A stretch of 64,000 nt of DNA from Fragilaria crotonensis. Taxonomy: Eukaryota; Bacillariophyta; Fragilariophyceae; Fragilariales; Fragilariaceae. The DNA lies in NCBI GenBank assembly GCA_022925895.1, contig JAKSYS010000128.1:48293-112292 (forward strand). The letters run 5' to 3'. This document shows, piece by piece, positions 45,537-57,118 of this stretch (the first letter of the stretch is position 1; every line of letters begins with the position of its first letter). Below the pieces are notes generated by a model. That model searched no databases. It saw nothing but the letters and a program-made list of their open reading frames with translations, and was not told where the DNA came from. A program made the position numbers and the translations under genes.

Positions 45537-45705
45537 AATATGTGTACCAGGGGATTGATTATATGTGTAGGTAAATGGAGAGTGGTGATGGCTCGAACCC
45601 TGCTCGTCTAATCTCATTTGAACAGAACTTCCCGTACAGCATAAGCTAATCTGGGACTTCCCTATATCCAGTTGGAAAAGCATTTCCTTCAGCGCATAGA
45701 ACTGC

Positions 45706-46252
45706 TTAATAGTTGCTTGAGCCACCTCCGTATCCACCGCCACCGTATCCTCCCCCACCGCCTCCACTGCTGTATCCTCCTCCTCCACCACCATATCCAC
45801 CTCCACCGCCGCCACCGAAGCCGGGGAACTCTCTTCTCGGAGTACCCTTCACTGGAGCTCCACCTGGTCCAGTAACATTCAATGCCTTGAGACGTCCATT
45901 GCCCTCTTCGATTATATCGAATTCGACTTGTTCGCCATCCTATCGTACAGCAAAAGGGTTAACAATTCTGGATAACCTCAATTAAATATGAGCAACAAAA
46001 CGAGAATACCCAATAACTTACTGCCAGACTCTTGAATCCATTAGAGTGAATGCAACTGTAATGCACAAACACTTCTGGGGATCCATCATCAGGGACCAAA
46101 AATCCAAATCCTTTCTTTCCATCGAACCACTTTACGACGCCTGATACGCCTGTCTTCTCCGAGGAGAAGAAGGCGACACGAGCGGCAAAGGTAGAAGGGG
46201 CCTGCACCCGAACAATGCGACTGGCCCCGAGACGAAGCGATGCGGAAAACAT
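45706..46252 (-). CDS. Mitochondrial cold-shock domain protein with Gly-rich tail
   Basis: Two exons, 46252-46022 and 45939-45706, with an 82-nt GT-AG intron, giving 154 residues in a clean frame. The N-terminus ([19 protein letters not shown]) is basic and amphipathic, a mitochondrial presequence. The cold-shock domain (residues about 35-100) has the RNP1-like KGFGFL and VFVHYSCI boxes in [15 protein letters not shown], followed by [21 protein letters not shown]. The tail is a Gly/Tyr-rich low-complexity run, as in plant cold-shock and glycine-rich RNA-binding proteins. Expected role: binding single-stranded RNA in mitochondria, as an RNA chaperone. No frame break. The neighbouring coiled-coil gene converges on it with about 170 bp between stops. 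Confidence 0.9.
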
Positions 46253-46691
46253 GGTCAATTTTTCGAAGGTGAAAGATAATGGAGGAACCTGACAGCACAG
46301 CACCAATGGACGCTGAGGATTTCCGTATCCAAGTAATTTTGTACGGGGGTAACAAGGGGATGAAAAGGACGGCACATGACAGGCGAAGGGGTGGTTGTTA
46401 ATGGACGTTTGCAATCCCGTTCGCCCTTCACCAGGCCTTCGTGTGTGCCCTTCAGAACTCAGAACCCTTCTATCATAGCGAAATTGTACAGTAGTACAGT
46501 ACTTACAACATAACAGTACTCTCTCCGGAGCGTAACATCAAAAACTTTCCCTGATACTGTATCTCCCTCTCTACTAGCGCGCATCCGAACAAACAACAGT
46601 TGATGTTTCCAGTTTCCACCAACCAACTCCTTGATGTGGTAAAATGGTGGACAAGCTGTCAACTCAACTAGCTGAAGAAGTCAAGGGAAAC
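46253..46691. other. Intergenic, upstream of the cold-shock gene
   Basis: Presumptive promoter region of the cold-shock gene and start of the repeat-rich tract to its right. No gene recognised. Confidence 0.35.
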
Positions 46692-46753
46692 ATTAAAGAT
46701 GTCTAAGATGTTTGGGATGTTCATTAAAGATGTCTAAGATGTTTGGGATGTTC
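46692..46753. repeat. Tandem duplication, 31-bp unit
   Basis: Two exact copies of a 31-bp unit beginning ATTAAAGATGTCTAAGATG. Confidence 0.9.
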
Positions 46754-47252
46754 ATTCTTACAACCAGCCAAATTTTCCAATTTGATACATGCTACTAGAA
46801 CAATTTTAGCTAGCTACTCAAAGTCCATGCTAGGACAAGATCATGGGACATCAATTTATTGGAAAAATCCAAAATCACATCTACAATTATAATTTTTTGA
46901 AAAGATGGAGGTGGAGAATATATTAAGGATTGGGTTAACTAGTTGTAATGCAGGCATTCAACCCTGTTGATGAATGAAATAATGCCTGCAGGAGGTTGCA
47001 AACAAGTTTACAGTTCTGCCTCATCCAAAGTAGGTACTTGTTCTACTGGTAATGTTGCTTAGAAATGATTATACATTGGATGCTGTCTCCATGCGAATCT
47101 TTAATAAGCTGCAAAGGAACGTTATCACAATGGTGCATGGATGACAGTGTTCCTGCTATACTTGATACTGCTCATGTTGTATTGGATGCTCAACCACATC
47201 ATGCATTGTCAGATAGCATCTATTATTCGGACCATTTGCTTTTATTAATCCT

Positions 47253-47567
47253 ATCATCAGCCTTAATTAACCCCATCACAGGATTTTGATTGTGTGTACT
47301 TAAAAAGTTGCTGCCTACTCTAAAATGGTATCGACCAAGAAAGCCATGATGAAGATGTTGACACTCATGAAGGTGTATATTGAGACTAGGATCATATTAA
47401 TAATTCAGATCATCAGCCTTAATTAACCCCATCACAGGATTTTGATTGTGTGTACTTAAAAAAGTTGCTGCCTACTCTAAAATGGTATCGACCAAGAAAG
47501 CCATGATGAAGATGTTGACACTCATGAAGGTGTTTATTGAGACTAGGATCATATTAATAATTCAGAT
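47253..47567. repeat. Tandem duplication, about 156-bp unit
   Basis: Two near-identical copies starting ATCATCAGCCTTAATTAACC at 47253 and 47409. They differ by a few bases in an A run and one A/T change. No gene function evident. Confidence 0.9.
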
Positions 47568-48158
47568 AAATGTGGGTGGTTACAACGCAGGTGTTCAGCA
47601 AATCACCGTTGATTAGACAAAGGTTAACTGATTCAATTGGAGCAGTGCCATGTGGCTTTCTTATGACACACCTTGCATCTCCCTTGATACCTGAATCACG
47701 CCTTCTGACCTCTGCTGTTCTTGAGCCACTTCACAGGAGTAAGGTGGACAAGCGCACCTGCTCTGGGACTTTCAGCCCACTTTCTTTGATATCCCTAGGG
47801 CAAGTCTCTGCTTGAAATGTCTGTACACATGGATATGAATGCTAACGCGCCTACCGTTCTCCTGCCTGCTGGTTGAAGCAATTGTCTATGAGCACTTCAG
47901 CAAGCACTGAATACTAGCAGCTAGAACTCTTTTGATTAAGCTGCTGGACATCTGTCTGCTTTCTGAAAGCATTGAACACAAGCCAAGTATCCACAACCAC
48001 CATAACAAATTGACAAATTTCCCTTCATTGCCCAATTGTGTATTTCAACATTGCTTCAGATGCAGATCATCCTGTGAGTACCTGTTGTGCCTGTAAATGG
48101 CAGTGCAGGTTATAGTAAATCTTAGCAACTGCTGGTTGCATAATTGCAATTGTCAACT

Positions 48159-48943
48159 TTAACATATTGGTACATTGTACTTGGATCTTTGTTTAGCTAC
48201 CCGTTGCCAATGATGATATTGACAAATGTATAGAGTTCCAGCAGTCACAATAAATACCTTGCTCTTATGACCCATCCACATAAATGATGCCATGGTAGGA
48301 TCACTTTCATTGGTGGCAGGCTCTGAGATCAGAGGAATGAAGTAACTATGACTGTGAAGCTCATCTCTTGCATGAGATGTCTTTGGGAAACCTTTGGTTG
48401 CTGTCTTCACCCTGCGATGAACCTCAGTCCCTTTCTGAATAAATCCTTTGCTGCCCTGACAGAAGTATGGTACAAGTTGGCACACACAATTCTATTTGTC
48501 CTAAACCAGCCATGGTGAGACCCCTCCTGCTTTAATATCCTTATATCATGCATCAAGCCATCTTCATTTGGAGTTTCATCATTGTTGTCACCAACAAGGT
48601 CCACACCCTTCACCAACTTGATTTTGCAACATAAACCCACTTCAATTGCAGAAAATGCCCATTCAGACCTCAAGTCTTTTGCACATGCTCTTTCCCTCAG
48701 AAACAGTTCCACCATCATTTGCTGTTCTTGTTGAGTTCTTTGAGATTGAATCCCAGATTCAGTCATGAGTTCATTGTCCTCATTGGGGATAGCTGCAACA
48801 TGACCAGCCTTGAAAGACCTTAAATTTGAGGTAGCAACCATGTAGCAATTCCCACCAAGGGTGTAATTGGCTGTGATCATGGTCGCGGAGCACTGTGTTG
48901 TTGGCTGCTGATATGAGAGTCTCCACTGTAGGCACTGTTCCAT
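48159..48943 (-). pseudogene. piggyBac-like transposase remnant
   Basis: Two overlapping frames. The upstream one (48943-48407) ends with HHGWFRTNRIVCAN, then YHTSVRAAKDLFRKGLRFIAG. The next (48485-48159) continues with RRVKTATKGFPKTSHARDEL and FMWMGHKSKVFIVTAGT. The order WF, an aliphatic K.GL.FIG.VKTA.KGFPK box and a later K.FI.T.GT box is that of DDE_Tnp_1_7 (piggyBac-type) transposases. Upstream acidic catalytic residues are not clearly preserved, so it is best seen as a degraded copy. The surrounding 46.7-50 kb is otherwise AT-rich and gene-poor. Confidence 0.5.
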
Positions 48944-50126
48944 TCACAAGCTTTGTCTTTGCAAGGCTCCCATATCTGCAATGACATTTGAACACACTGG
49001 TAACATGATAGCAAACCGAGGATCAGATCCATTCATGTTCAGTAGATTGATTGGTAAAGAATTTGATGATGACAAGCAATTGCAATGTCAAAGTCAAGAA
49101 TTCCAATAAAGAGCAAAAATGGGATGGTCAAAGATTCACTCTAGAATGCTTGTTATAACTGCCTACTGCCCATTGAAACCATGCTCTTTCTTATTGTTCT
49201 TAAGACACTGTAAATGTTAGTAGTCCAATGGAGGATGTGCAAGACAAGAGGAACTATTTCCAACATGAGCAAAAATGGGAATATCGGGAGCATGGACACT
49301 AGATCAAGAATGAAGTATAGTCACCGAGGCTGCAGGTGATGAAATTGTGGATCATGCGAGAGTACCACCAGTGCAAACAAGCAATTCAATTGAAAGTGTT
49401 TACCGCAACTATGATTAAGCGGTATGATGCGCTGCCTTTATTCCTGATTGTTTTAGCCATTTGAGTTGTGCTGACAATTTCTCCTTGTTGGAGATATCTG
49501 GCCTAAAATGATTGATCACTTTGATGCTTGTTGTTTATTTTGAGCATTCACCTGCAAAAAGTGTAGTATTCCAAAATTGGATTCTACCTCGTCGTACAAA
49601 GAAAAATGTAGTGGCAAGTTTGCATGCTAACTTTGAGTCATACCCAGTGGGTACGCCTATGGCCAGAGTCTCTCGCAAGGTGATCACGCCCCGTATGTCA
49701 TAGGGCCACAGCCTTCAGATGTGTTGATGGACTTCGTTAAGTTAATGAAATGGTGCGTGTCGCATCCTTCGTACTCACCAGTCTCTGTGTTTCGAGGGTC
49801 GCTACGACATGCCTTCGGTACTTTGTACTGTGTCATGCATTAGTCTGCAGCACATTAGCATCCCGAACCATTATATCGTAGTTGTGAAGTGTGAATCCAA
49901 AATCAACGGGCGCTCATTGACAAAAAAATCCCCTGCAATCATGTCAGGTTCAGATTTCAGATGTAATTGAAATGAACTCATTATTTTTGCAGCCATGAAC
50001 AACAAGCATCCTGTAGACTACTCTTGAGTGACCATTTATGAACGCTAGCTACAGATATCAACACTCAAGAACTGGCAAATACCCAGTAGATCGTCTCCAA
50101 GCCTTGGGGGTTGGAGCAAGCGCTGC
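48944..50126. other. AT-rich gene-poor stretch
   Basis: Only short frames and no recognisable domain. Likely part of the same decayed repeat-derived block as the piggyBac-like remnant. Confidence 0.4.
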
Positions 50127-51020
50127 TCACGACTTCCCGGAAAAGGCCTCTACAAATGCCATTGCAATGGTGCGGAGCCAATACAGCTGCAGCAACCCCA
50201 TCGGAATACTTAGAGCCAGCAGCAGATACAGCACATAGGTTTTGCCAGGGCGCAGCGTGTGCATTAATCCCTTCTTCAGCACATAAGAAGCATCAGACCA
50301 CAGTTGGGAGACCACCTTCCACCAGAGAACCACACGATACACCGTGAAAGTCAACGCAAAGCATGGGCCGCAAATGGCTACCCAGACATCCATGAGCGAA
50401 CCAGGGGCAGGAGGGAAATACTTTGCAAGACTGACAAAGACGAGAAAGATACTACTGAACTCGGAGAGTCCAAGAAAAAAGACTGGCGAAAAGAGCACGA
50501 AATGGTTCATGAGCTTACCACTGAAGTCACATATCATCATAGCGGTACCACTTTCTTACACTCACCCCCATAGAAATGTAAGAACTGTTGAAAGGAAGAT
50601 CCCGACGGTCGAGTAAAAAAGTGTGAGAAGCGAACCCTGCAAAGTCGTTACCAAGAATACGCATCAATAACTTACCTGCGATTCAAGTGAAGCCCAACTG
50701 ACAATCGCAGCCAAGATATGATGGGACATCATAATAGGTTCACAATGCTCCTCAATGAAAAGCGATGCAATGAAGTCCCATACCTGAAATGTAAAAAAAG
50801 CTGCTGCGAGTTTTTCGCTTTCTGGCAGATAACCAAAGATGCGGCCTTCAGGTGTCTGTGGTATGGCAGTGTGTGCTCGTTTGGAGATGTGCCAGGTATG
50901 AAACCCAACGATTCCGCAGTAGGCGAGCGCAGCGAAACATGCCACCTGAAACGCAAAAAGATCAGGTCGAACACGAAGAGGGTTCTCCTCAGGGCAATAC
51001 TTCTCTGCAGGAATGGCCAA
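50127..51020 (-). CDS. TLC-domain multi-pass membrane protein, three exons visible
   Basis: Exons 51020-50676, 50636-50566 and 50520-50127, joined by introns of 39 and 45 nt with GT-AG ends, giving 270 codons in one frame. The protein has several membrane spans (FQVACFAALAYCGIVGFHTW, FFTFQVWDFIASLFI, SLLTLFYSTVGIFLSTVLTF, IAICGPCFALTFTVY-like, YVLYLLLALSIPMGLLQLYW). It carries TLC (TRAM/LAG1/CLN8) signatures: SHHILAAIVSWASL and FFLGLSEFSSIFLVFVSLAK. TLC proteins act in lipid synthesis, sensing or trafficking in the endoplasmic reticulum; no LAG1 ceramide-synthase motif is evident, so the TMEM56/CLN8 branch is likelier. Position 51020 is not an ATG. A first short exon probably lies upstream, with an ATG reading MSALEY near 51095. 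One intron is only 45 nt. Confidence 0.8.
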
Positions 51021-51099
51021 CTTCTACTACAGGTTGGGTAAATCAGTGTTAGTCGATGAAAGTTGATTAAATCTGACGTACTCGAGCGCACTCATTTTT

Positions 51100-51536
51100 C
51101 ACGCACCGAATCTTTTATCAGCAGAGCCGCGCCATTGTAGATGACCGTGAGCCCAAAAATTCAAGGAGCATTGGGCTTCATCGCGCTACACCCGATGGAG
51201 TTGATGCTGTGATCACCTTGGTCCCCATGCTCACTACTCTGAATGGTATGTATGTGCTATGTCCCGGAGCAAATGCGAGTGAAAAGAATTTGTGTTCTGC
51301 GTCTTCAACTAATAATTGTACTTCGATCGCGTGATATGAAGCGATGATGAATCTTAGTGACGACTGAATAGGTACTGTGCCCTTACCCCGTACCGTAGAA
51401 CGCTGATCTGCATGGATTACTGCTGACTTTAATATGGAAATATTCAAGAGATTAAATCGTGAAAAGTGTTGAAACGCTCTCTGTTTTACAAACTGGCACG
51501 AATATGTACGCGTTTTGCATGCACATTGCACATGAT
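51100..51536. other. Intergenic
   Basis: No gene recognised. An open frame at 51178-51531 on the minus strand has no known motif. Confidence 0.35.
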
Positions 51537-52105
51537 CAGGGGTGTCCTATTTAAGGCGACCGGGCCGGCGCGCCTAGCAGCGCCTTAATTAGTTAATATA
51601 GGCGCTTTTTTGGACCTTCAAAAAGGCGGTGTAAGGCGGTGGGGGTTAGGGGTTAGGGTTTTGGGGATTTAGAGTTAAGGTTCATGACTGTACAGAGCAG
51701 CTGCAACGCTCATCCCCACTTCAGTCCATCATGAAAATAACACTGCCAACAGACCTCACAGCTCACCATGAACAATCATGGAAGTAACTTCAATTGTTTC
51801 AGCTTTTTTCACTGCAACAGTTGAGTTCCAAGTCCAAGTAAAGCATCTTGCTACTGGCTACGGATATACTGGAGTACTGTACAATAGGTACTGTATCCAT
51901 GTCTACTGTATGTTGTTTATTATCTACTGGAGTACTGTCGTACTATGCTACGAGAATGCTCCGTACAAACTTACACGTACAATTCTACATGATGGTATGT
52001 TTGTAGCGTAGAATCTACAGGACCTTATTTAAGGCGCTATTTCAAGGCTTCAAAAAGGCGATTGGCCCCAAAATTAAGGCGCCCGCCTTAAATAGGACAC
52101 CCCTG
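51537..52105 (-). mobile_element. hAT-type MITE, copy 2
   Basis: 569-bp copy of the 14320-14889 element in opposite orientation. Same inverted ends (CAGGGGTGTCCTATTTAAGG) and flanked by CACATGAT on both sides (51529-51536 and 52106-52113), a perfect 8-bp target duplication. Confidence 0.93.
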
Positions 52106-52260
52106 CACATGATCCATCGCGTATGAGTGCGATACCCATGTATGACTGCGATATGATACATCCATACGCGATATGATACCAGGTACCTGGTACATGTACC
52201 AGGTACCTGGTACATGTAGATAGGAGCCCGGAGGTTCCGGAATATCGTCTTAACTGCTTT
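52106..52260. repeat. Palindromic GGTACC words and left arm of a long-range inverted repeat
   Basis: ACCAGGTACCTGGTACATGT occurs twice in tandem around 52174-52216. Then GGAGGTTCCGGAATATCGTC continuing TTAACTG lies at about 52228-52254. Its complement is present at about 56473-56499. Confidence 0.6.
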
Positions 52261-52639
52261 TTTGCAGTTCCGTTCAGCGGTAACGGTGCGATTGCAAGCC
52301 ATCGGACCACGGACTTACGGAAATCAAAGGTCTTTTGACATATGAAAACCCTATACTAGCTACCGTACTAGAGACCTCAGGACAGTCAGCCACATAGGTG
52401 TTGATGCTGTGGACCGTGGAATGGACATATTCTGATTCGTACGAATTTTGGTCAACTGTTTTGATTAGATGTCCGCCTGTTGATCCGACAGAATATATTT
52501 TATCGTTCTTCGTTTTCTTCATTAAAGTAACATTCCTACTTAGCACAAATCCTACTTACGGGAAACTATCGAAATGATATAAATGAATCGTGAATATGCG
52601 TCAGCGATAGGAATCTTGACATTCAGTTTCTTTAAGTTT

Positions 52640-52920
52640 TCAAAGATGATTAAGAAGAATTAAGAAGACCCAGAATTTATTAAGAAGAATTAAGAAGACC
52701 AAATTAATTAAGAAGATTTAAGAAGAATTAAGAAGACCCAAAATTAATTAAGAAGATTTAAGAAGAATTAAGAAGACCCAAAATTAATTAAGAAGATTTA
52801 AGAAGAATTAAGAAGACCCAAAATTTATTAAGAAGAATTCAGAAGAATTAAGAAGACCCTATATATATTAAGAAGAATTAAGAAGACTGAAAATGTCTTA
52901 AGTAGTTTTAGGGATGTCCG
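52640..52920. repeat. AAG-rich minisatellite array 1
   Basis: Degenerate tandem copies of a TTAAGAAGAATTAAGAAGACC-type unit, period about 45 bp, with CCCAAAATTAAT linkers. Related to the array at 55825-56090, in the same orientation. Confidence 0.85.
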
Positions 52921-55824
52921 ATCAGAAAGAGTTCTGTGCGTAGAATGATGAGTACACGTGTACCAGGCTCGTTTTCTTCCATGGAAGAAAAGGGCATTCT
53001 ACTACCTAAATACCGGTAGTAGCTTAGTAGTTGGTGACATTTCACCTAGAATTGACAAAACATTTTTCATACACCATTCAAGAGTCAGTTGATTATCGAT
53101 TTAATCACGATAGGATCAGTAAGGATTAGGTTCTATCGCACTCCTCAACACTTCAACAGCACGCATTTATGCGTATATCTACTCCTACGGAGCATACGGA
53201 GCAGGTGTGCTGGGTGCTGGACTATGAATATGCATACAGTAGTCCAAGCACTTGTTATGTACAAGTAGTACTCAGTACTACGAGTAGTGCTGCAGTACTG
53301 TAGGTTTGTCGGCTGTTGCAGTACAAGTACCTGGTACTACCTTGTACTTGTACCCCGGTAGACTGTGACTACTGCAGAAGGCAACACGGTATTCGGGTTC
53401 CAGTGACTGTACCACAGTAGCATGGTGTCCAATACACGGCAGGTTAGTAGTGGCATGGCTAAAAGTGACCTTGGATGGACTACAATGGGAAAGAAGACCA
53501 AGACTGGAAACCATGGCAGCAGGGTCTCTAAGGTACCATAGCCATGGTACCTAGAAGGATTTGGGATGTGAAGGATACTAAGGTTATATTGCTGCTGCAC
53601 AAACTTCAGTTGGAAGAGAAATCAAGTCTTATTAATAGTACCTTACAAGGAACACCCTTTTGCATTTACTGGGGACCGTATTTGGAGCACTGATTGAGTA
53701 TTTTTGCAATTGCCTATTGCTGAAGAATGCTAGGCATCATGAATTTTTTAATGTGTTTAAAAGATAGCAACATGAAAACCAGGAAACAATGGAGGCTATG
53801 TACTACTACAGCTGCTGCTGTACTTGAACACAGTTCTGCCAATGAAAGTTCAAGATATAGGTTATTTATATGTACAATTCTTATATCTTGTCAAACAGTT
53901 CACATTTAACAACAACACCAAAATTGACAAATATGCTGTCCCATGACTTCACCACTTGCATGACAAGCAAGTGAATGGCTCATGTCTGATTTGCAGTTTG
54001 GAGTACACATTGGATGCAAGAGACCCTGGAGATTATGTTGCTCATAATGAACCAAATTTGTGTCTGAAAATGAATGCTTCATTCAACTGAGGGGTGCTTT
54101 TTGGTTATCGGCGCTTGCAAGCTCACACAATTATTTCAAGTACGTTGAGCTGCCGCTGAACCGGTACTACTATGTGATGATCAGATACATCATAGCAAAC
54201 TGCAACTGCAGTTTAAGATTGCTCATTTCACTCAGTTTACAGCTTGTGTTCAACTATCTTTACCTTCTTTTCAACCATTGAAATGCACTCATTTTTCTGG
54301 AAACATGGTGAACAAGGAACTTGAACTGTTGCAATTAAGCCCAAAGGAGCAACAAGGCAATGCTGGATCTATTAAAGTATTTTGTATCCTTGGCATCATA
54401 TTTCTTTGTCAATCTTCTAGTCTCTTCCCCTAGTAGTTTCAGAGTAGTGAAACGAACAAACACGAAACTATTTATGGGGTTTTCAGTACTTGACAACCAC
54501 ACTGATGTTTCATACTGGCTGCCGGTAGTCAATCCAACTGGCGTATATCCGCTGGTGCTGCAATTCAACAGAGAGCAGGAGGCACACAATAACATGTTTT
54601 TCTAGGTACTGGTGGGACCAGCAATGTACCTGAGCCAACATGATTTGCATGTTGTTATGGTGAATTGCTGTAGCATGGCTCCAAATCAATGTACCACAAG
54701 GAATGGCTCACTGACATTTGCATTAGTCTCAAGAGAAACACATTAAAAAAATCAAAAAAATCTGAAAGTATCCACACACCTAATTGAGAGGGCAGGCACA
54801 CAATCGACAGAACTTAATAGGATCAGGTGATATTTTCACACAGAACAAATCAGCAGGAGATGGGTGGAGGCTGCAGGTGAAATTACCATAAAGAAACCCT
54901 CATCAATACAGTCATTTTCAAGCAAATAGCTGCTGGTAAGTATGATTGATTCTGGAATCCTCTTTTTTGAACACTGGCTGGTTCTTGGTAGGCAGGAGGT
55001 TGCCTCAAACATGATTGAGCTTTGAAAACATGTATGAAACATAAACACCAGATTGGTGTTAGATTTCTCAGGTATGTGAAAAATGAAGACCATAGTGGTG
55101 TGAGGTCTACCAGGAAAGCATAATAGGGTAGTGTCTTAACAATTAAATGTATTGTGTGGAATGTGCAGGGAAATTCTTGTTATCTTAAGTGAAATGCTTA
55201 ACTGGCTCTCACCTTTGATTGATTATGACTTAGAATGTAATGTAAAGAAACAAATAATTCATAATCCTGCAAAAAGCTGAGGAAGGGCATCGAGTTAAAA
55301 GGAGGGGTAAATAAAGAACTATTCTAATAGGAGTAATTGCGGCTACGACTAGTATCATAGCTAGTAGAGGGGAGTACTAACTAGCAGTTTCATAGTACTT
55401 GCGCACACGCGTACTTTTAAAATTCACCACACTCTACGCACGGGGTGGTGTATCAAAAGTGAGAATGAGAAAAAGTGCAAGCACTACGTGCTGCAGTACA
55501 CGTGTAAGTAGGACCATATTCTCCAACCCACTCCGTACAGTACATAAAAACACGCACTGCTGTACTTGCGCTTCGTGTAGGTAATAAATGTCGTGCTTTG
55601 CCTACAAAGCACTGGCGTACGAGAACGCCGTGCTCCTGTACGAATTGTGAGCACTCTTGTACTGTTCCATACGCGATGAGGATGAAGATTGCTGGTACTG
55701 TGCAGTCAGTCACAGAAAGGGCGTACGTACGGTTCGTGCCAGCCTTTTCTACCTTGCAAACTGCGAACCGGTTGTGTCACTGAAGATTTCAGGAGATTGA
55801 CAAATGCCATGGGAGATATCAAGA
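52921..55824. other. Gene-poor block between the two AAG arrays
   Basis: Short frames only. The left part has CTACCTAAATACCGGTAGTAG (near 53000-53022) and GTAC palindromes. About 53.6-55.3 kb is AT-rich with no recognised domain. The longest frames (for example 54335-54595 and 54360-54605) overlap each other on opposite strands and look like chance. Confidence 0.4.
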
Positions 55825-56090
55825 CTGAAAATGTCTTGAGAACGTTTAAGTAGAATTAAGAAGACTGAAAATGTCTTAAGAAAGTTTAAGAAGAATTAAG
55901 AAGACTGAAAATGTCTTAAGAAAGTTTAAGAAGAATTAAGAAGATCAAAAATATCTTAAGAAAGTTTAAGAAGAATTAAGAAGATCGAAAATATCTTAAG
56001 AAAGTTTAAGAAGAATTAAGAAGATCAAAAATATCTTAAGAAAGTTTAAGAAGGTCGGAAATTACTTAAGAAGATTTAAGAAGGTCCAAG
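55825..56090. repeat. AAG-rich minisatellite array 2
   Basis: Five to six copies of a roughly 44-bp unit with core AAGTTTAAGAAGAATTAAG and linkers GACTGAAAATGTCTT or GATCAAAAATATCTT. Each linker contains a small inverted repeat. Same family as 52640-52920. Confidence 0.87.
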
Positions 56091-57118
56091 GAAAAAATCA
56101 GAATCGATATCAAAGATTCCATTGAAAACGTCGGAGTATCTATATGTTTTCCATGAAGCAATCCGTGAAGATTTTGAAGTCTATGTTCGGATCGTGACCA
56201 ATCCAGAAACTATAATAAGATATCTGAGCATGCTTCCACGCGAAATGTCAGAGACACGTTAAATGTTATATAGTAGCAATCTACCTTTTGGTATCATTAA
56301 GTACGAAGTAATATCGTCTAAACGAAAGTGTTTTTGAGATTTCCTAAGCGGAGGAGTACTCGAGTACTGTACGGTATTACAGTACTCGTACTCGGAGTGG
56401 TTTCTTTTGCGATGGAATTCGGAATGACTGCCAATGGAAGATTGATCCCATGTTCAATACTCCGTTATTAGACAGTTAAGACGATATTCCGGAACCTCCC
56501 GGAATATCTGTGATTTTGAGGTACTAGTAGCCGTGTAGCCGTATGTATGTACAGTCTACAGTAGTACTACTGTACAGTGTTGAAATAGTGTAAACAAAAA
56601 CTACTGTAGTACTTTGTACTACTGTACAGTGTATGCATAGTATGACATAAACGCAAACGTGTTCCCATACACTACTCCACTAAAGTTGAGTTACTACAGT
56701 ACTCCGTGCGTCAATACGAAGTACGAGTAGTGTATCAAAATCATAAAATCATGCAGCGTTTTAAGACCAAAAACCAGTACACAGTACACCACTACCACGG
56801 TACCAGGTACTCCAGTACTCAGCACTCTACCGTACAAGTACCGGTACCAATAATGGATTGGGGTAACTGGCACTGGGTAGTGGGTACTACCGGTAGTAGT
56901 GCAAAACCATCACGTGCATGGCATTTGTTTTAGGACTGCACTTTTATGTAGTCGTTTGAGGTTTCAAGTGTTCGCAGGACAGCAACAGCATCCAGGTGCG
57001 ACCAGGGATGTGTTGGTGCTTCGATCTATATCCAATCCATCTAAAAGAGACTGAGTTGAGACGAGGAGACTCTGTCCCTCACGTCAGCGCTAGTGGATCT
57101 GTTTATCTCAGGCCGTCG
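56091..57118. other. Intergenic, with right arm of an inverted repeat and many GTAC words
   Basis: CAGTTAAGACGATATTCCGG with following AACCTCC at about 56473-56499 is the complement of 52228-52254. Dense GTACTG/CAGTAC and GGTACC words. No gene recognised before the ankyrin gene. Confidence 0.5.

Noticed and set aside
45580-45640. tRNA-like GGTTCGAGCC on the minus strand
   Set aside because: The bases around it do not form a five-pair T arm, and no acceptor or anticodon arm was found.
54335-54605. Overlapping 81-86-codon frames on opposite strands
   Set aside because: Both are in AT-rich spacer with no recognisable motif; most likely chance.
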